A stretch of DNA of 64,000 bases from Mesorhizobium_G sp050247155 (GCA_050247155.1 JBFWUS010000016.1:13232-77231), one strand, 5' to 3'; positions 51,902-60,876 are shown, counted from the stretch's first letter. Notes: a model not told the origin generated them from the letters alone. A program made the numbers and translations.

Positions 51902-52506
51902 TGGATATCCTCACCGTCGCCGTCGTCATCCTGTCACTCGTCGTGATCGCACTGCTGCTTGTCGTGCTGGCCTTGGCGCGGCAGGTCGGCATCCTGTTCG
52001 AACGCGTCGCACCAATGGGCGCCCTGATGACGGACGCCGGACCGAAGATCGGCGAAAGCTCGCCGCACTTTGACCTGACGACGCTCGACGGCAAGCCGCT
52101 TACTATCGGCGGACCGCAACCGGCCAGTACGCTGGTGTTTTTCCTGTCGACGACCTGCCCGGTCTGCAAGAAGCTGATCCCGGTGCTGCGCTCGCTGCGC
52201 CAGGCCGAGGGGAAAAACCTCGATATCGTGCTGGCCAGCGACGGCGAGATGGCGGTGCACCAGGCTTTCCGCCGCTCCGCCAACCTTGCCGATTTTCCGT
52301 ATGTGCTGTCGCAGGATCTCGGCATGACCTACCGCATCAACCGCCTGCCTTTCGCGGTGGTGCTTGATCCGGCGGGCATCGTGCGCGGCAAGGGTCTGGT
52401 GAATTCGCGTGAACAGCTCGAAAGCCTGCTGAACGCCCGGGACATGGGGCAGGCTTCGATCCAGGATTGGTATGCCGGCCAGGCCGGCAGCCAGACTGTC
52501 AATTAG
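51901..52506 (+). CDS. aauD: MauD/AauD-like thiol oxidoreductase
   Basis: Membrane-anchored thioredoxin-fold protein of 201 aa. An N-terminal helix (MDILTVAVVILSLVVIALLL) anchors the periplasmic domain; the active site is C86-P-V-C89 in FLSTTCPVCKKL. In mau/aau systems MauD is required for stable small subunit, consistent with its 14 Cys. Overlaps aauE by one base; 9 bp before aauA. Confidence 0.94.
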   Translation: MDILTVAVVILSLVVIALLLVVLALARQVGILFERVAPMGALMTDAGPKIGESSPHFDLTTLDGKPLTIGGPQPASTLVFFLSTTCPVCKKLIPVLRSLRQAEGKNLDIVLASDGEMAVHQAFRRSANLADFPYVLSQDLGMTYRINRLPFAVVLDPAGIVRGKGLVNSREQLESLLNARDMGQASIQDWYAGQAGSQTVN

Positions 52507-52515
52507 GAGGGATGC

Positions 52516-53055
52516 ATGTTGGGATTTGTCGACCGCTTGTTTCGCTCGGTGGATGCGGTGACGGAGGCTGGAAGCCGCGGCATCGCCAAGCATATGGGGC
52601 GGCGGAGCGTGCTGCACTGGATCGGCACGGCTGCCGTCGGCGGCGCGATGGTGCCGATGCTGCCCTTCAACCGCGCCGGCATGGGCACGGCGCGCGCGCA
52701 GGCCGAAAAAACCGATGTCGAGTGCGAATACTGGCGCTACTGCGCCCTCGACGGTTTCCTGTGCACATGCTGCGGCGGCACGATCAATGCCTGTCCCTCC
52801 AACGCGCAGATTTCGAAGGTGACCTGGGTCGGCACCTGCCAGAACCCGGCCGACAGCAAGGAATATCTGATCAGCTATAATGATTGCTGCGGCACCTCAT
52901 CCTGCGGCCGCTGCCTGTGCAACTTCAACCTGCGCGAACGTCCGGGCTACCGCATGGGCGTTCACAACGACATCAACTGGTGCATGGCCAATGAGGCAAC
53001 CAACTATCATTGCACGGTCGCGGCTGTGGTCGGGCTTGGTCAAAGCGGCGGCTAG
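52516..53055 (+). CDS. aauA: Aromatic amine dehydrogenase small (light, TTQ-bearing) subunit
   Basis: Catalytic subunit of 179 aa carrying tryptophan tryptophylquinone. A long leader with twin Arg (RRSVLHWIG, about residues 29-50) ends ARAQ. TTQ tryptophans W104 and W155 are 51 residues apart and the catalytic Asp is D123, 19 after W104, the same spacing as in characterised MADH and AADH. It has 14 Cys, with extra Cys86 and Cys130 that AADH has and MADH lacks; DGFLCTCCGG, CGRC and RERPGY match AADH. Substrates would be primary aromatic amines such as phenylethylamine or tyramine (inferred). TAGGAGGG precedes ATG 52516. Confidence 0.95.
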   Translation: MLGFVDRLFRSVDAVTEAGSRGIAKHMGRRSVLHWIGTAAVGGAMVPMLPFNRAGMGTARAQAEKTDVECEYWRYCALDGFLCTCCGGTINACPSNAQISKVTWVGTCQNPADSKEYLISYNDCCGTSSCGRCLCNFNLRERPGYRMGVHNDINWCMANEATNYHCTVAAVVGLGQSGG

Positions 53056-53470
53056 CGCCGCGGCAATCGCACTTCTTGCGCCAGCCGCTGCCAGCGCCGA
53101 CGGAAAGACATCATTCGAAGGCAAATGCGGTGCCTGCCACAAGAAGGATGGTATGGGCGTGCCGGGCTTGGCGCCGCCATTGGCCAATGCTGACTGGGGC
53201 GCGGCCGACAAGGCGCGCGACTATGTTCCGCTTGTTGTGCTGAATGGCATGTCCGGAAAGATCACGGCAGGCGGCAAGCCCTATGTCAGCGTGATGCCGC
53301 CGCAGAAGCAACTTAAAGACGCCGAGATCGCCGAGATTGCGACCTACGTGCTCTCGACGCTGAACAAGAACGCCGGCGCGCCGCTGACTGAGGCCGACGT
53401 CGCCGCGAAGCGGGCGGAAAAGACCGATCATAAGGCGCTGTTGGCCATGCGCGCCGAAATGGCGCCTTAG
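52991..53470 (+). CDS. Single-haem cytochrome c after aauA
   Basis: Periplasmic c-type cytochrome of 159 aa. Signal peptide to about residue 37 (ALLAPAAASA), haem site C46-G-A-C49-H50, axial Met102 in YVSVMPP. The start is uncertain: ATG 52991 lies 65 bp inside aauA and has no clear ribosome site, so it is probably coupled; TTG 53036 is an alternative. In Alcaligenes faecalis aauA is followed by a monohaem cytochrome gene (orf-2), a close match to this order. It may pass electrons onward from the dehydrogenase. Confidence 0.88.
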   Translation: MRQPTIIARSRLWSGLVKAAASAAAIALLAPAAASADGKTSFEGKCGACHKKDGMGVPGLAPPLANADWGAADKARDYVPLVVLNGMSGKITAGGKPYVSVMPPQKQLKDAEIAEIATYVLSTLNKNAGAPLTEADVAAKRAEKTDHKALLAMRAEMAP

Positions 53471-53492
53471 CGTTCGGACGTTTGTTCGGCCG

Positions 53493-53966
53493 ATGAAAAC
53501 CGCGCTCGACATTGCCCCCCTCCACTGGCGGTGGCTCCTCTCAATCGGAGTTTTCATATTGGCAGGCATTGCAAGCAGCAGTGCACTGGCTCAACGCGAC
53601 GGCAAATACCTTTACGTTCTCACCTGTTCCGGCTGCCACGGTACGGATGGCGCGGCGTCCGAGGGAGGCCGCGTACCCGCGCTGGCGGGCAGCATCGGCC
53701 ATTTCATGAAGACACCGGAGGCGCGCAATTTCCTGCCGCAGGCGCCGGGCATACTGACGTCGGGACTGAATGACCGCGATGTACAGGCGCTGATGAACTG
53801 GATGGTGCCGGCGCTGTCCGGATCGTCCTTGTCCGGTGGATTCGAGCCCTATTCATTGGAAGAGATCGCGCAGTCGCGCAAAACCAAACCCGGCGACTTT
53901 TTTGTCGCGCGCAGGGCGATCGCACAGAAGCTGAAAGAACTGGGCTACGACGTCGCTCCGTATTGA
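53493..53966 (+). CDS. Second single-haem cytochrome c of the amine dehydrogenase cluster
   Basis: A 157-aa secreted or membrane-anchored cytochrome. N-terminal hydrophobic segment (WLLSIGVFILAGIASSSALA), haem site C45-S-G-C48-H49, and C-terminal helices. The axial Met is not obvious. It lies 22 bp after the first cytochrome on the same strand, so it belongs to the same operon. It could be a dedicated acceptor or a maturation factor; it has one haem motif, so it is not a MauG homologue. Confidence 0.86.
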   Translation: MKTALDIAPLHWRWLLSIGVFILAGIASSSALAQRDGKYLYVLTCSGCHGTDGAASEGGRVPALAGSIGHFMKTPEARNFLPQAPGILTSGLNDRDVQALMNWMVPALSGSSLSGGFEPYSLEEIAQSRKTKPGDFFVARRAIAQKLKELGYDVAPY

Positions 53967-54023
53967 CCGCCTTGACGCTGCCCAACATCAAAAAGCGGGC
54001 TCTTAACCAAGCTTCGCATCATT

Positions 54024-54040
54024 TTTGAACGATGTTCAAA
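54024..54040. promoter_or_regulatory. Inverted repeat upstream of the acyltransferase gene
   Basis: TTTGAAC-GAT-GTTCAAA, 7-bp perfect arms, lies 27 nt before the ATG of the acyltransferase-like gene. It is not the alphaproteobacterial LexA pattern (GTTC direct repeat), so it may be a local operator. Confidence 0.45.
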
Positions 54041-54067
54041 TTTTGCCTTATTTAACCGGCAGCATCT

Positions 54068-55396
54068 ATGCACGCCATAGAGACGGCGGCGGAGGGTTGC
54101 TTGAGCAGGCTTGACGAGTTTGTAGCGCCGAGACCGAACTTCGCGCTGATCGGCGCAATGACGGCGGTCAACCGTATCTTCATGCTGAAAGGGATCGTCG
54201 GCCTGCGCGACCTGCCGCCACTGAACCGCATCGCCGGTTTGCGCGGCATTGCCAATATCCGCACGATCGATTTTCCGGAGGCCGACCAGAAGCGGTTGGC
54301 GGTGTCATGCGCGCCGGACAACGTCACTTTCCTGACGCCGAACCATCCGGAATTCTTCACCGACTGGATGATCGACAAGGAAGTTTCGGCGCGCCTCTGC
54401 CGAAAGGCGGCGTTCTGGGCCACCAATTCCGTCGTCAACGGGCTGGGCAAGCTGGCCCAAAAGTTCTGGCTGGCCAACAATCTGATCGCCCAGATACCCG
54501 GCAACAGCGAGCCCGCGCGGAAGCATTCCGTCGACTGGGCATTACAAGGCAACGGCGTCCTCCTGCATCCCGAGGGTGGCGTCGGTTGGCACGGCGACTA
54601 TGTCGCGCCGCTGATGTCGGGCGCGGCGGAGATGGCGGTCGAAGCGCTGGATCGGGTTCGGCAGACCGGCGTGAAGCGGCAAGTTCTGATTGCGCCGATC
54701 GTCTGGAAGCTGGTGTTCCAGCGCGACGTCGAAAAGGAGCTGCTGTCCGAATGCGCCTATGTCGAGAAGCGGCTGCGGATTGCGGCGGCCGGCAATGCGA
54801 CGCTGCCGCAACGTGTCTACCATATCTATGAAGCCTTGCTGGCACGCGACGAGGCGGCAATGGGGCTGGCCGTGCAGCCGGAGATGCCGTTCCGGATGCG
54901 CCATGCGGCGCTCGTCCTGGCGCTTCAGACGGCGCTGGTCGAACTCGCCGCGATCGACGGACTGCCCAACGCACCAGCCGACATCGTGCGTCGTGCCCGC
55001 AAGCGCATGCGGCAATTGGCCGGCACAGATTCTGATGTCAGCAAACGCCTCAAGATCCTGTCTGACATGCTGGCGCTGAACCTGCGCATCGGCGACTTCG
55101 CCTTTGAAGGCGAGACCATAACGCAGGAAGGCTTGGCGGAGCATATCAAGCGCATCCGCAACGACTATTGCAAGGGCACGCTGCGCGACACGATGAACCG
55201 CTTCGTGCCACAACCGGCCGGTCCGCGCACGGCCTATATCCGCGTGCCGGAAGCGCTGGACGTGACGACCTTCGACGGCACCGCCGACGATATGATGGCG
55301 GAAGTGCGTACTCGCATGCAGGCAGCACTCGATACGATCAACCGCGGCTTGCGGGCGGAAGGACGTTTTCGGGAGTATCCAAATCCTTTCGCATGA
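54068..55396 (+). CDS. Glycerol-phosphate acyltransferase-like protein (PlsC fold)
   Basis: A 442-aa protein with LPLAT-fold motifs: N92-H93-P-E-F-F-T-D99 as the catalytic H-D block (one residue longer than canonical HX4D) and LLHPEGGVGWHGDY as the PEG block. Its C-terminal half is helical and lacks a second recognised domain. Lipid acyl transfer is likely; acceptor unknown. It precedes a long inverted repeat. Start ATG 54068 follows an A+T-rich promoter-like region. Confidence 0.75.
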   Translation: MHAIETAAEGCLSRLDEFVAPRPNFALIGAMTAVNRIFMLKGIVGLRDLPPLNRIAGLRGIANIRTIDFPEADQKRLAVSCAPDNVTFLTPNHPEFFTDWMIDKEVSARLCRKAAFWATNSVVNGLGKLAQKFWLANNLIAQIPGNSEPARKHSVDWALQGNGVLLHPEGGVGWHGDYVAPLMSGAAEMAVEALDRVRQTGVKRQVLIAPIVWKLVFQRDVEKELLSECAYVEKRLRIAAAGNATLPQRVYHIYEALLARDEAAMGLAVQPEMPFRMRHAALVLALQTALVELAAIDGLPNAPADIVRRARKRMRQLAGTDSDVSKRLKILSDMLALNLRIGDFAFEGETITQEGLAEHIKRIRNDYCKGTLRDTMNRFVPQPAGPRTAYIRVPEALDVTTFDGTADDMMAEVRTRMQAALDTINRGLRAEGRFREYPNPFA

Positions 55397-55438
55397 CGCG
55401 TCGCCGCTGGGCGGGTCAAGCATCAGTGCGATCAGCAA

Positions 55439-55641
55439 GGGCAACGAGTTCAGGTTAACGCGCTGCAATACCCCCACCCCTAACCCCTCCCCACAGGGGG
55501 GAGGGGAACGCGGCGACCGCCATGTCGCGCCAGATCGTCAACGGTTTTCGCCAAGCGGAGCCACAGCGAAGTCTCCCTCCCCCTTGTGGGGAGGGGTTAG
55601 GGGTGGGGGTATTGCAGCGCGTTAACCTGAACTCGTTGCCC
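55439..55641. repeat. Long inverted repeat (GGGGAGGGG family, copy 2)
   Basis: Arms of about 69 bp (55439-55508 and about 55573-55641) enclose about 64 bp. The core (CCCCCACCCCTAACCCCTCC) and the loop boundary (GGGAACGCGGC ... GCGAAGTC) match copy 1 at 43061, but the outer 30 bp (CAACGAGTTCAGGTTAACGC) are unrelated. It lies between convergent genes. The rest of 55397-55693 holds nothing else. Confidence 0.9.
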
Positions 55642-55693
55642 TGTGCGATCGGCGCACGGGATGCACGCAACGGCATGTCGACCGAAATAGCCG

Positions 55694-56071
55694 TCAAGAC
55701 GTGTCGAGGCGTTGTTCCGGGCTTTCGCACAGGGTGTCGACACTGAGGGGCTGCTCTTGCGCGGGCCGGGGCAGCGGCTGGTTCATCAGTTCCCAGACCG
55801 CGCGTTCCTTCACGATGACCAGCCGCCCGGCGGCTTCGGCCAGGCACAGCAATGCAAGGATGGCTTGGTTCAAGTCGGCTGGCGACGCCGAACGCGATTG
55901 ATGGTTGACCACCCACGCCGCGTCTGGCGACGCGCTTTCGGTGGAAAGGACGGCGATCACACCTCGCGACATCAGTCCGGTGCGGATGACCATCAGGGCC
56001 ATGACGACGAACATCAGGAAGACACGCCACCGCGCCTCATCTTGTTGATCGTTTGCCGCCCGCCAGTCCAT
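55694..56071 (-). CDS. Small membrane protein of unknown function
   Basis: A 125-aa protein with one hydrophobic helix (RVFLMFVVMALMVIRTGLM) near its N-terminus and a C-terminal helical part (AILALLCLAEAAGRLVIVKERAVWELMNQ). Start MDWRAANDQ (56071) follows AAGGAAAGG; the longer frame upstream has no such site. It converges on the inverted repeat and the acyltransferase gene. No family recognised. Confidence 0.6.
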   Translation of the reverse strand: MDWRAANDQQDEARWRVFLMFVVMALMVIRTGLMSRGVIAVLSTESASPDAAWVVNHQSRSASPADLNQAILALLCLAEAAGRLVIVKERAVWELMNQPLPRPAQEQPLSVDTLCESPEQRLDTS

Positions 56072-56553
56072 TCGCCTTTCCTTGATGCAAAAACAGTCGG
56101 CGGCATTGTCGCGCGGACTCAGGGGGTGTGGATGAAATTTTTTGCTTTGGGTTAGGAAGCATGCCCAGCGTCGAAGGGTAAATGCTTGTGGCAGTTTACT
56201 TTTTTCAGCCAGCGCGAGCCTTTCGGTAGCGCGCTTTTCGGCGGAAAGAAGGTAATCTGTCCACCTGTTGCCTGCCCTGTCATGGTGGTGAGGCACTCCA
56301 GAAAGCGGTGAAACGCCGCGCGGCACATCTCAATTGCCGGTTTTGATGCCGCCTGCTTCTCGCGACGATTGTCGCACGTTGAGACGAGGTAGATGAGATT
56401 TTTGGGCGGCAGGCGGCGGCAGGATCCGACCTTCATGGCGGACGATGAAGTCGGATGCGACAATTTCCCGAAACCCGCCGCTCGATCGATAGGGGCCACA
56501 CCGGGGATTGACAGCAAACAAACTTCGTCAATCGAAAAATGCAGAGATAATTG
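56072..56553. other. Intergenic stretch at the edge of the accessory island
   Basis: It contains one minus-strand frame of 121 codons (56152-56517) ending HKHLPFDAGHAS. Its composition, without a clear ribosome site, signal or recognised motif, does not support a real gene, but a decayed gene cannot be excluded. No insertion sequence ends or tRNA seen. Confidence 0.4.
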
Positions 56554-58005
56554 CTACTGGCCCTGAGCAAGGCTACTAACCGGGCCAGTCATGTTGAGAA
56601 TATTCGTCACCGTTTGTCGATTAAGCTTATCCGTGGTGGTGCGCAGCATATAGGCGGCAGTGTCAACAGAGATTAGGTTCTTGTCGAGCGATTGCGCAAC
56701 GAGCCAAGAAAAGCGGCCAACCACTGATGGCGGCAGATTCCTAATTGGAAAATAGTCCACTGTGAAATCTTCTTGTGCCCGAAGCTCATCGGATGGTTCC
56801 AATTGGGTACTGAGCTGCGACGTCGCCACACGAACGAGGCTTACATTTCCTACGTGTGCTGTTGCAGCAGTTTTCGATATGCCGAAAAATTCAACGACCT
56901 TGTTAACGGCCGAGGGCATGTCGACAGAATCCTGAACGATTCGGTCAACTGCTGCAGGAGGTGCCAGAAACGCGATGGCAAAGGCATTCGCTCTGATCTC
57001 CACGGGATCACGGCGGTCAGAGCTGTTGATTTTCAGATCACTATAGCGATCGACCGCAAGGCGGTTGAGCCTTTGTTGCGGATCCCAAAGCAAGTGACCG
57101 AGCTCATGAGCAAGCGTCATTCGCCGGACCCACACATTCTGGTTTTCACCATCAATGTTGACGACGACGCCGCGCTCGCTTCCGCTCGCAATGGTTGCAC
57201 CTGCGATATGGTTACCCAATTTCGTCTGCACAAGCGGGATGTCGAGCTTATCGGAAATCAATGAGCGCATACTTTTGATTGGCGCATCCGGTTCGAGGTC
57301 AAGAAGCCGTCGTGTCTCAGCCGCAAGCCGATAACCGCTTTGGTAGGTCGGGAATCCATAGTCGTCGCTGGGAGAGAATTTGCTCCGCGCTAGGTTGGGT
57401 TCGGAATTCAGTTGCTCGGAAAGTGACTGTTGCCGTGCAATCACCCAAGCGCTTTCTGCAAGTGCAGCCACTGCTGTTGGCGAAAGTCCGGACGCGTTGT
57501 CTTTGCTCTTTGCCAACTGGCGAAGACGGACACCTAGATCTGCTCCATTCGGCTGATCTTTAATACCTAGAATCCGCTCATCTATTGCGAGTGGAATAGC
57601 AAGGCGTTCCAATGTGCGAATCGACGAAATCTTGCCGGGCGTCTCAGCTTTAGCGATGTCTTCGATTGATACCTTTGTGAGACGAGCCAATTGCTCGCGC
57701 CCATAGCCCAGCGCTTCTCTATGTGCCACTAGTGTTTGAGCAGGCTCGGTGCGTTCTCGAACTAACAGGGCCTGCCCTTCTTCGATAGCCTTCAGAAGTG
57801 TTGGGAAGCCATAATTATGTAGCGCCTCGGCTGCTGTGAGGCGATGGCCTGTCGCCTCTTGGCTCGCTTCAGCCAGCATGGTCTGCCCGCGGACAAACGC
57901 GCGGCGCGAGTTTACAGCCCGTTCCTCGGGGCTATCACCCAGGACATTCGCCCCAAATACTTTGTCCAGATCGACTTTGGAAATGGCCGTCATATTGAAA
58001 CCCAT
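56554..58005 (-). CDS. HTH and ImmA/IrrE-type metallopeptidase fusion
   Basis: A 483-aa protein. Middle part about residues 87-145 is an XRE-like HTH (REALGYGREQLARLTKVSIEDI). The C-terminal half is a zinc metallopeptidase with H300-E-L-G-H304 and the third ligand E336 in EIRANAFAIAFLAP. ImmA/IrrE proteins typically cleave or regulate repressors, often in mobile elements or toxin-antitoxin-like units. Its start overlaps the upstream gene: ATG 58005 or ATG 57993, the latter with ATGA coupling. Codons and base composition appear A+T-richer than neighbours. Confidence 0.88.
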   Translation of the reverse strand: MGFNMTAISKVDLDKVFGANVLGDSPEERAVNSRRAFVRGQTMLAEASQEATGHRLTAAEALHNYGFPTLLKAIEEGQALLVRERTEPAQTLVAHREALGYGREQLARLTKVSIEDIAKAETPGKISSIRTLERLAIPLAIDERILGIKDQPNGADLGVRLRQLAKSKDNASGLSPTAVAALAESAWVIARQQSLSEQLNSEPNLARSKFSPSDDYGFPTYQSGYRLAAETRRLLDLEPDAPIKSMRSLISDKLDIPLVQTKLGNHIAGATIASGSERGVVVNIDGENQNVWVRRMTLAHELGHLLWDPQQRLNRLAVDRYSDLKINSSDRRDPVEIRANAFAIAFLAPPAAVDRIVQDSVDMPSAVNKVVEFFGISKTAATAHVGNVSLVRVATSQLSTQLEPSDELRAQEDFTVDYFPIRNLPPSVVGRFSWLVAQSLDKNLISVDTAAYMLRTTTDKLNRQTVTNILNMTGPVSSLAQGQ

Positions 58006-58535
58006 TCCGGCTCGGTGTTTCCTTCAAAGACATTGGGACGATTGGTGTCCTGATTAAAGCCCATCGACCATACATTGTAGCCCGATTCAGCGAAGGCAAC
58101 CTCAATGGCTTTCAACTCCTCGGCAGATCGCAGTCGATAGCGACCCGAGCTCCCAGTAATCGCAATTGTCTGCCTATCGGCAAATACGACCTCTCCGCCA
58201 GCAAATGCCGAATTGCCGGCTGTCAGGTTGCTGTGTTTCGCGGCTTTGGCTTCGCGCTGCTCGCCAAACAAGCACTTTTCGCGTGCATGCAAAACGTCGT
58301 CTGTGGTCACGACCCACAGGCGTTTATTTGCTAACATTGCCTCAAGATCGGGTAATTGTTGAGGTTTAGCCTGCCGTTCTTTGATGGGACCATCAATCCA
58401 ACTCTCAAGCCCATCCTCGGCGGTCATTTGATCTATATCCCCGTCGTAGCGTGCGGCATTAACATTCATGTCTTGGGGGCCAAACTCACGGCGATAATTG
58501 GCGAATGAAGCGATCGTGAGCTGGTTCGACGCCAT
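57990..58535 (-). CDS. Unknown partner protein of the HTH-metallopeptidase
   Basis: A 181-aa soluble protein, translationally coupled to the metallopeptidase gene (overlap of 16 nt from ATG 58005, or 4 nt from ATG 57993). Its second half reads HSNLTAGNSAFAGGEVVF then IAITGSSGRYRLRSAEELKAI, which resembles the 'HSS..AG..V..AGE...SGHY.P' pattern in proteins linked to polymorphic toxins and effectors (recalled, weak). There is no signal peptide or membrane helix. It could be the toxin, target or substrate of the peptidase. Confidence 0.75.
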   Translation of the reverse strand: MASNQLTIASFANYRREFGPQDMNVNAARYDGDIDQMTAEDGLESWIDGPIKERQAKPQQLPDLEAMLANKRLWVVTTDDVLHAREKCLFGEQREAKAAKHSNLTAGNSAFAGGEVVFADRQTIAITGSSGRYRLRSAEELKAIEVAFAESGYNVWSMGFNQDTNRPNVFEGNTEPEWVSI

Positions 58536-58794
58536 TGAGTAATCCCATTTTAGCTAACGATGTAAGCCAAACATGTTACTAAACCAGTTTGCAATCGGTG
58601 CGGACCTCGACAATAGCACTGTGGCCCTCACCGATTTGCCCACTTACAAGTACGAAGCGTGCATTTTCCACGGCATGGCCAGTGCGGCAAGAAAATTTGA
58701 CGCCCTCTTTTCCACATCCATCCAAAACCCGCCCGTCCGCTTCCCACCCCACAGCCTTTGGCAGGTCGTAGCCCTGTTGAGCCCCGCGTTGGGC
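58536..58794. other. Region between the island and the rpsB promoter
   Basis: It contains the presumed promoter of the divergent two-gene unit and nothing convincing otherwise. A long plus-strand frame here runs out of frame through rpsB and is not a gene. Confidence 0.45.
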
Positions 58795-58823
58795 TTGCCT
58801 TTTTGCATTGCACCATATATATC
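58795..58823 (+). promoter_or_regulatory. Probable rpsB promoter
   Basis: CTTGCCT with TATATC spaced 17 nt lies about 130 nt before rpsB. The match to rhizobial ribosomal promoters (CTTGAC-N17-CTATAT) is good. It leaves a leader long enough for S2 autoregulation, not tested here. Confidence 0.6.
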
Positions 58824-58951
58824 CCGCGCCATTCCACACACGGACTTTGGTTTCCGACCGGGAGAAATCCGGAGGCGACCGCCGGTGGCGAAAGGGAAAT
58901 CGTTCCCCAACGTCGTTGTCCGTGGAGGCCAACCGGAAAGGAAAATAAAGA

Positions 58952-59737
58952 ATGGCTCTGCCAGATTTCACTATGCGTCAGCTTCTGGAAGCTGGCGTTC
59001 ACTTCGGCCACCAGACCCACCGCTGGAACCCGAAGATGGCGCCTTACATCTATGGCGCCCGCAACAATATCCATGTCATCGACCTCTCACAGACGGTTCC
59101 GCTGCTGCATCAGGCTTTGAAGCAGGTTTCCGACACCGTCGCCCGCGGCGGCCGCGTGCTGTTCGTCGGCACCAAGCGCCAGGCCTCCGACATCGTTGCC
59201 GACGCGGCAAAGCGCTCGGCCCAGTATTACGTCAACGCCCGCTGGCTCGGCGGCATGCTGACCAACTGGAAGACGATTTCCAACTCGATCCAGCGCCTGC
59301 GCAAGGTGGACGAGATTTTGGCCAACCAGGGCGAGTCCGGCTTCACCAAGAAGGAGCTGCTCAACCTGCAGCGCGAGCGCGAGAAGCTCGACAAGGCGCT
59401 GGGCGGTATCAAGGACATGGGCTCCACGCCGGACCTGATGTTCGTGATCGACACCAACAAGGAAGCGATCGCTATCCAGGAAGCCAAGCGTCTTGGCATT
59501 CCGGTCGTGGCTGTGATCGATTCGAATTGCGATCCGGACAAGGTTGATTTCCCGATCCCCGGCAATGACGACGCCGCGCGCGCCATCCAGCTCTATTGCG
59601 ACCTGATCGCCCGCGCAGCCATCGACGGCATCGCGCGCCAGCAGGGTTCGTTCGGTGTTGACGTCGGCGCTGCGGTTGACGCTCCGGTCGAGCCGACGCT
59701 GGACGAGGCCCCGGCTGAAGACAAGCCGCAGGCCTAA
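58952..59737 (+). CDS. rpsB: 30S ribosomal protein S2
   Basis: A 261-aa ribosomal protein with FTMRQLLEAGVHFGHQTHRWNPKM, YIYGARNNIHVIDLSQT and DLMFVIDTNKEAIAIQEAKRLGIPVVAVIDSN. It has an acidic extension (EPTLDEAPAEDKPQA) beyond the usual end. First gene of the rpsB-tsf-pyrH-frr block, followed by a terminator-like hairpin. Confidence 0.98.
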   Translation: MALPDFTMRQLLEAGVHFGHQTHRWNPKMAPYIYGARNNIHVIDLSQTVPLLHQALKQVSDTVARGGRVLFVGTKRQASDIVADAAKRSAQYYVNARWLGGMLTNWKTISNSIQRLRKVDEILANQGESGFTKKELLNLQREREKLDKALGGIKDMGSTPDLMFVIDTNKEAIAIQEAKRLGIPVVAVIDSNCDPDKVDFPIPGNDDAARAIQLYCDLIARAAIDGIARQQGSFGVDVGAAVDAPVEPTLDEAPAEDKPQA

Positions 59738-59754
59738 GCCCGCCCTGTTTGACG

Positions 59755-59779
59755 GGCCCGTCACGGGCCTGTCGTTTTC
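59755..59779 (+). terminator. Hairpin between rpsB and tsf
   Basis: A 6-bp GC-only stem (59755-59760 with 59764-59769) with loop TCA is followed by TGTCGTTTT. It could give partial termination, making tsf less abundant than rpsB; a separate tsf promoter is possible. Confidence 0.55.
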
Positions 59780-59872
59780 CTGAAATATTGGCGCGTCAGC
59801 GCCGGCGCAAACAAGCGCACCGTCGTGATGGCGATGGTGCGCTGAGCGCATTTTGAAGCAAAGAGGCATAAG

Positions 59873-60796
<924 letters not shown>

Positions 60797-60846
60797 GCTT
60801 CCGCACAACCCGACCGTACAACCTAGCCGTCATTTCGAAAACCAGA

Positions 60847-60876
60847 GGGCGTCGCGTGACATCGCGACGCCCTTTG
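60847..60876 (+). terminator. Intrinsic terminator of tsf
   Basis: A perfect 10-bp stem (60847-60856 with 60863-60872) with a 6-nt loop is followed by TTT. It lies 50 nt after tsf, so pyrH probably has its own promoter before 60958. Confidence 0.8.

Noticed and set aside
54024..54040. LexA (SOS) box
   Set aside because: The site is GAAC-N3-GTTC, an inverted repeat, not the alphaproteobacterial direct repeat GTTC-N7-GTTC.
56152..56517. 121-codon minus-strand frame
   Set aside because: No ribosome site, motif or recognised relation; kept only as a note in the intergenic entry.
58573..59547. Long plus-strand open frame of 324 codons upstream of and across rpsB
   Set aside because: It runs out of frame through rpsB, a certain gene, and its upstream part has no ribosome site, signal or recognisable motif.
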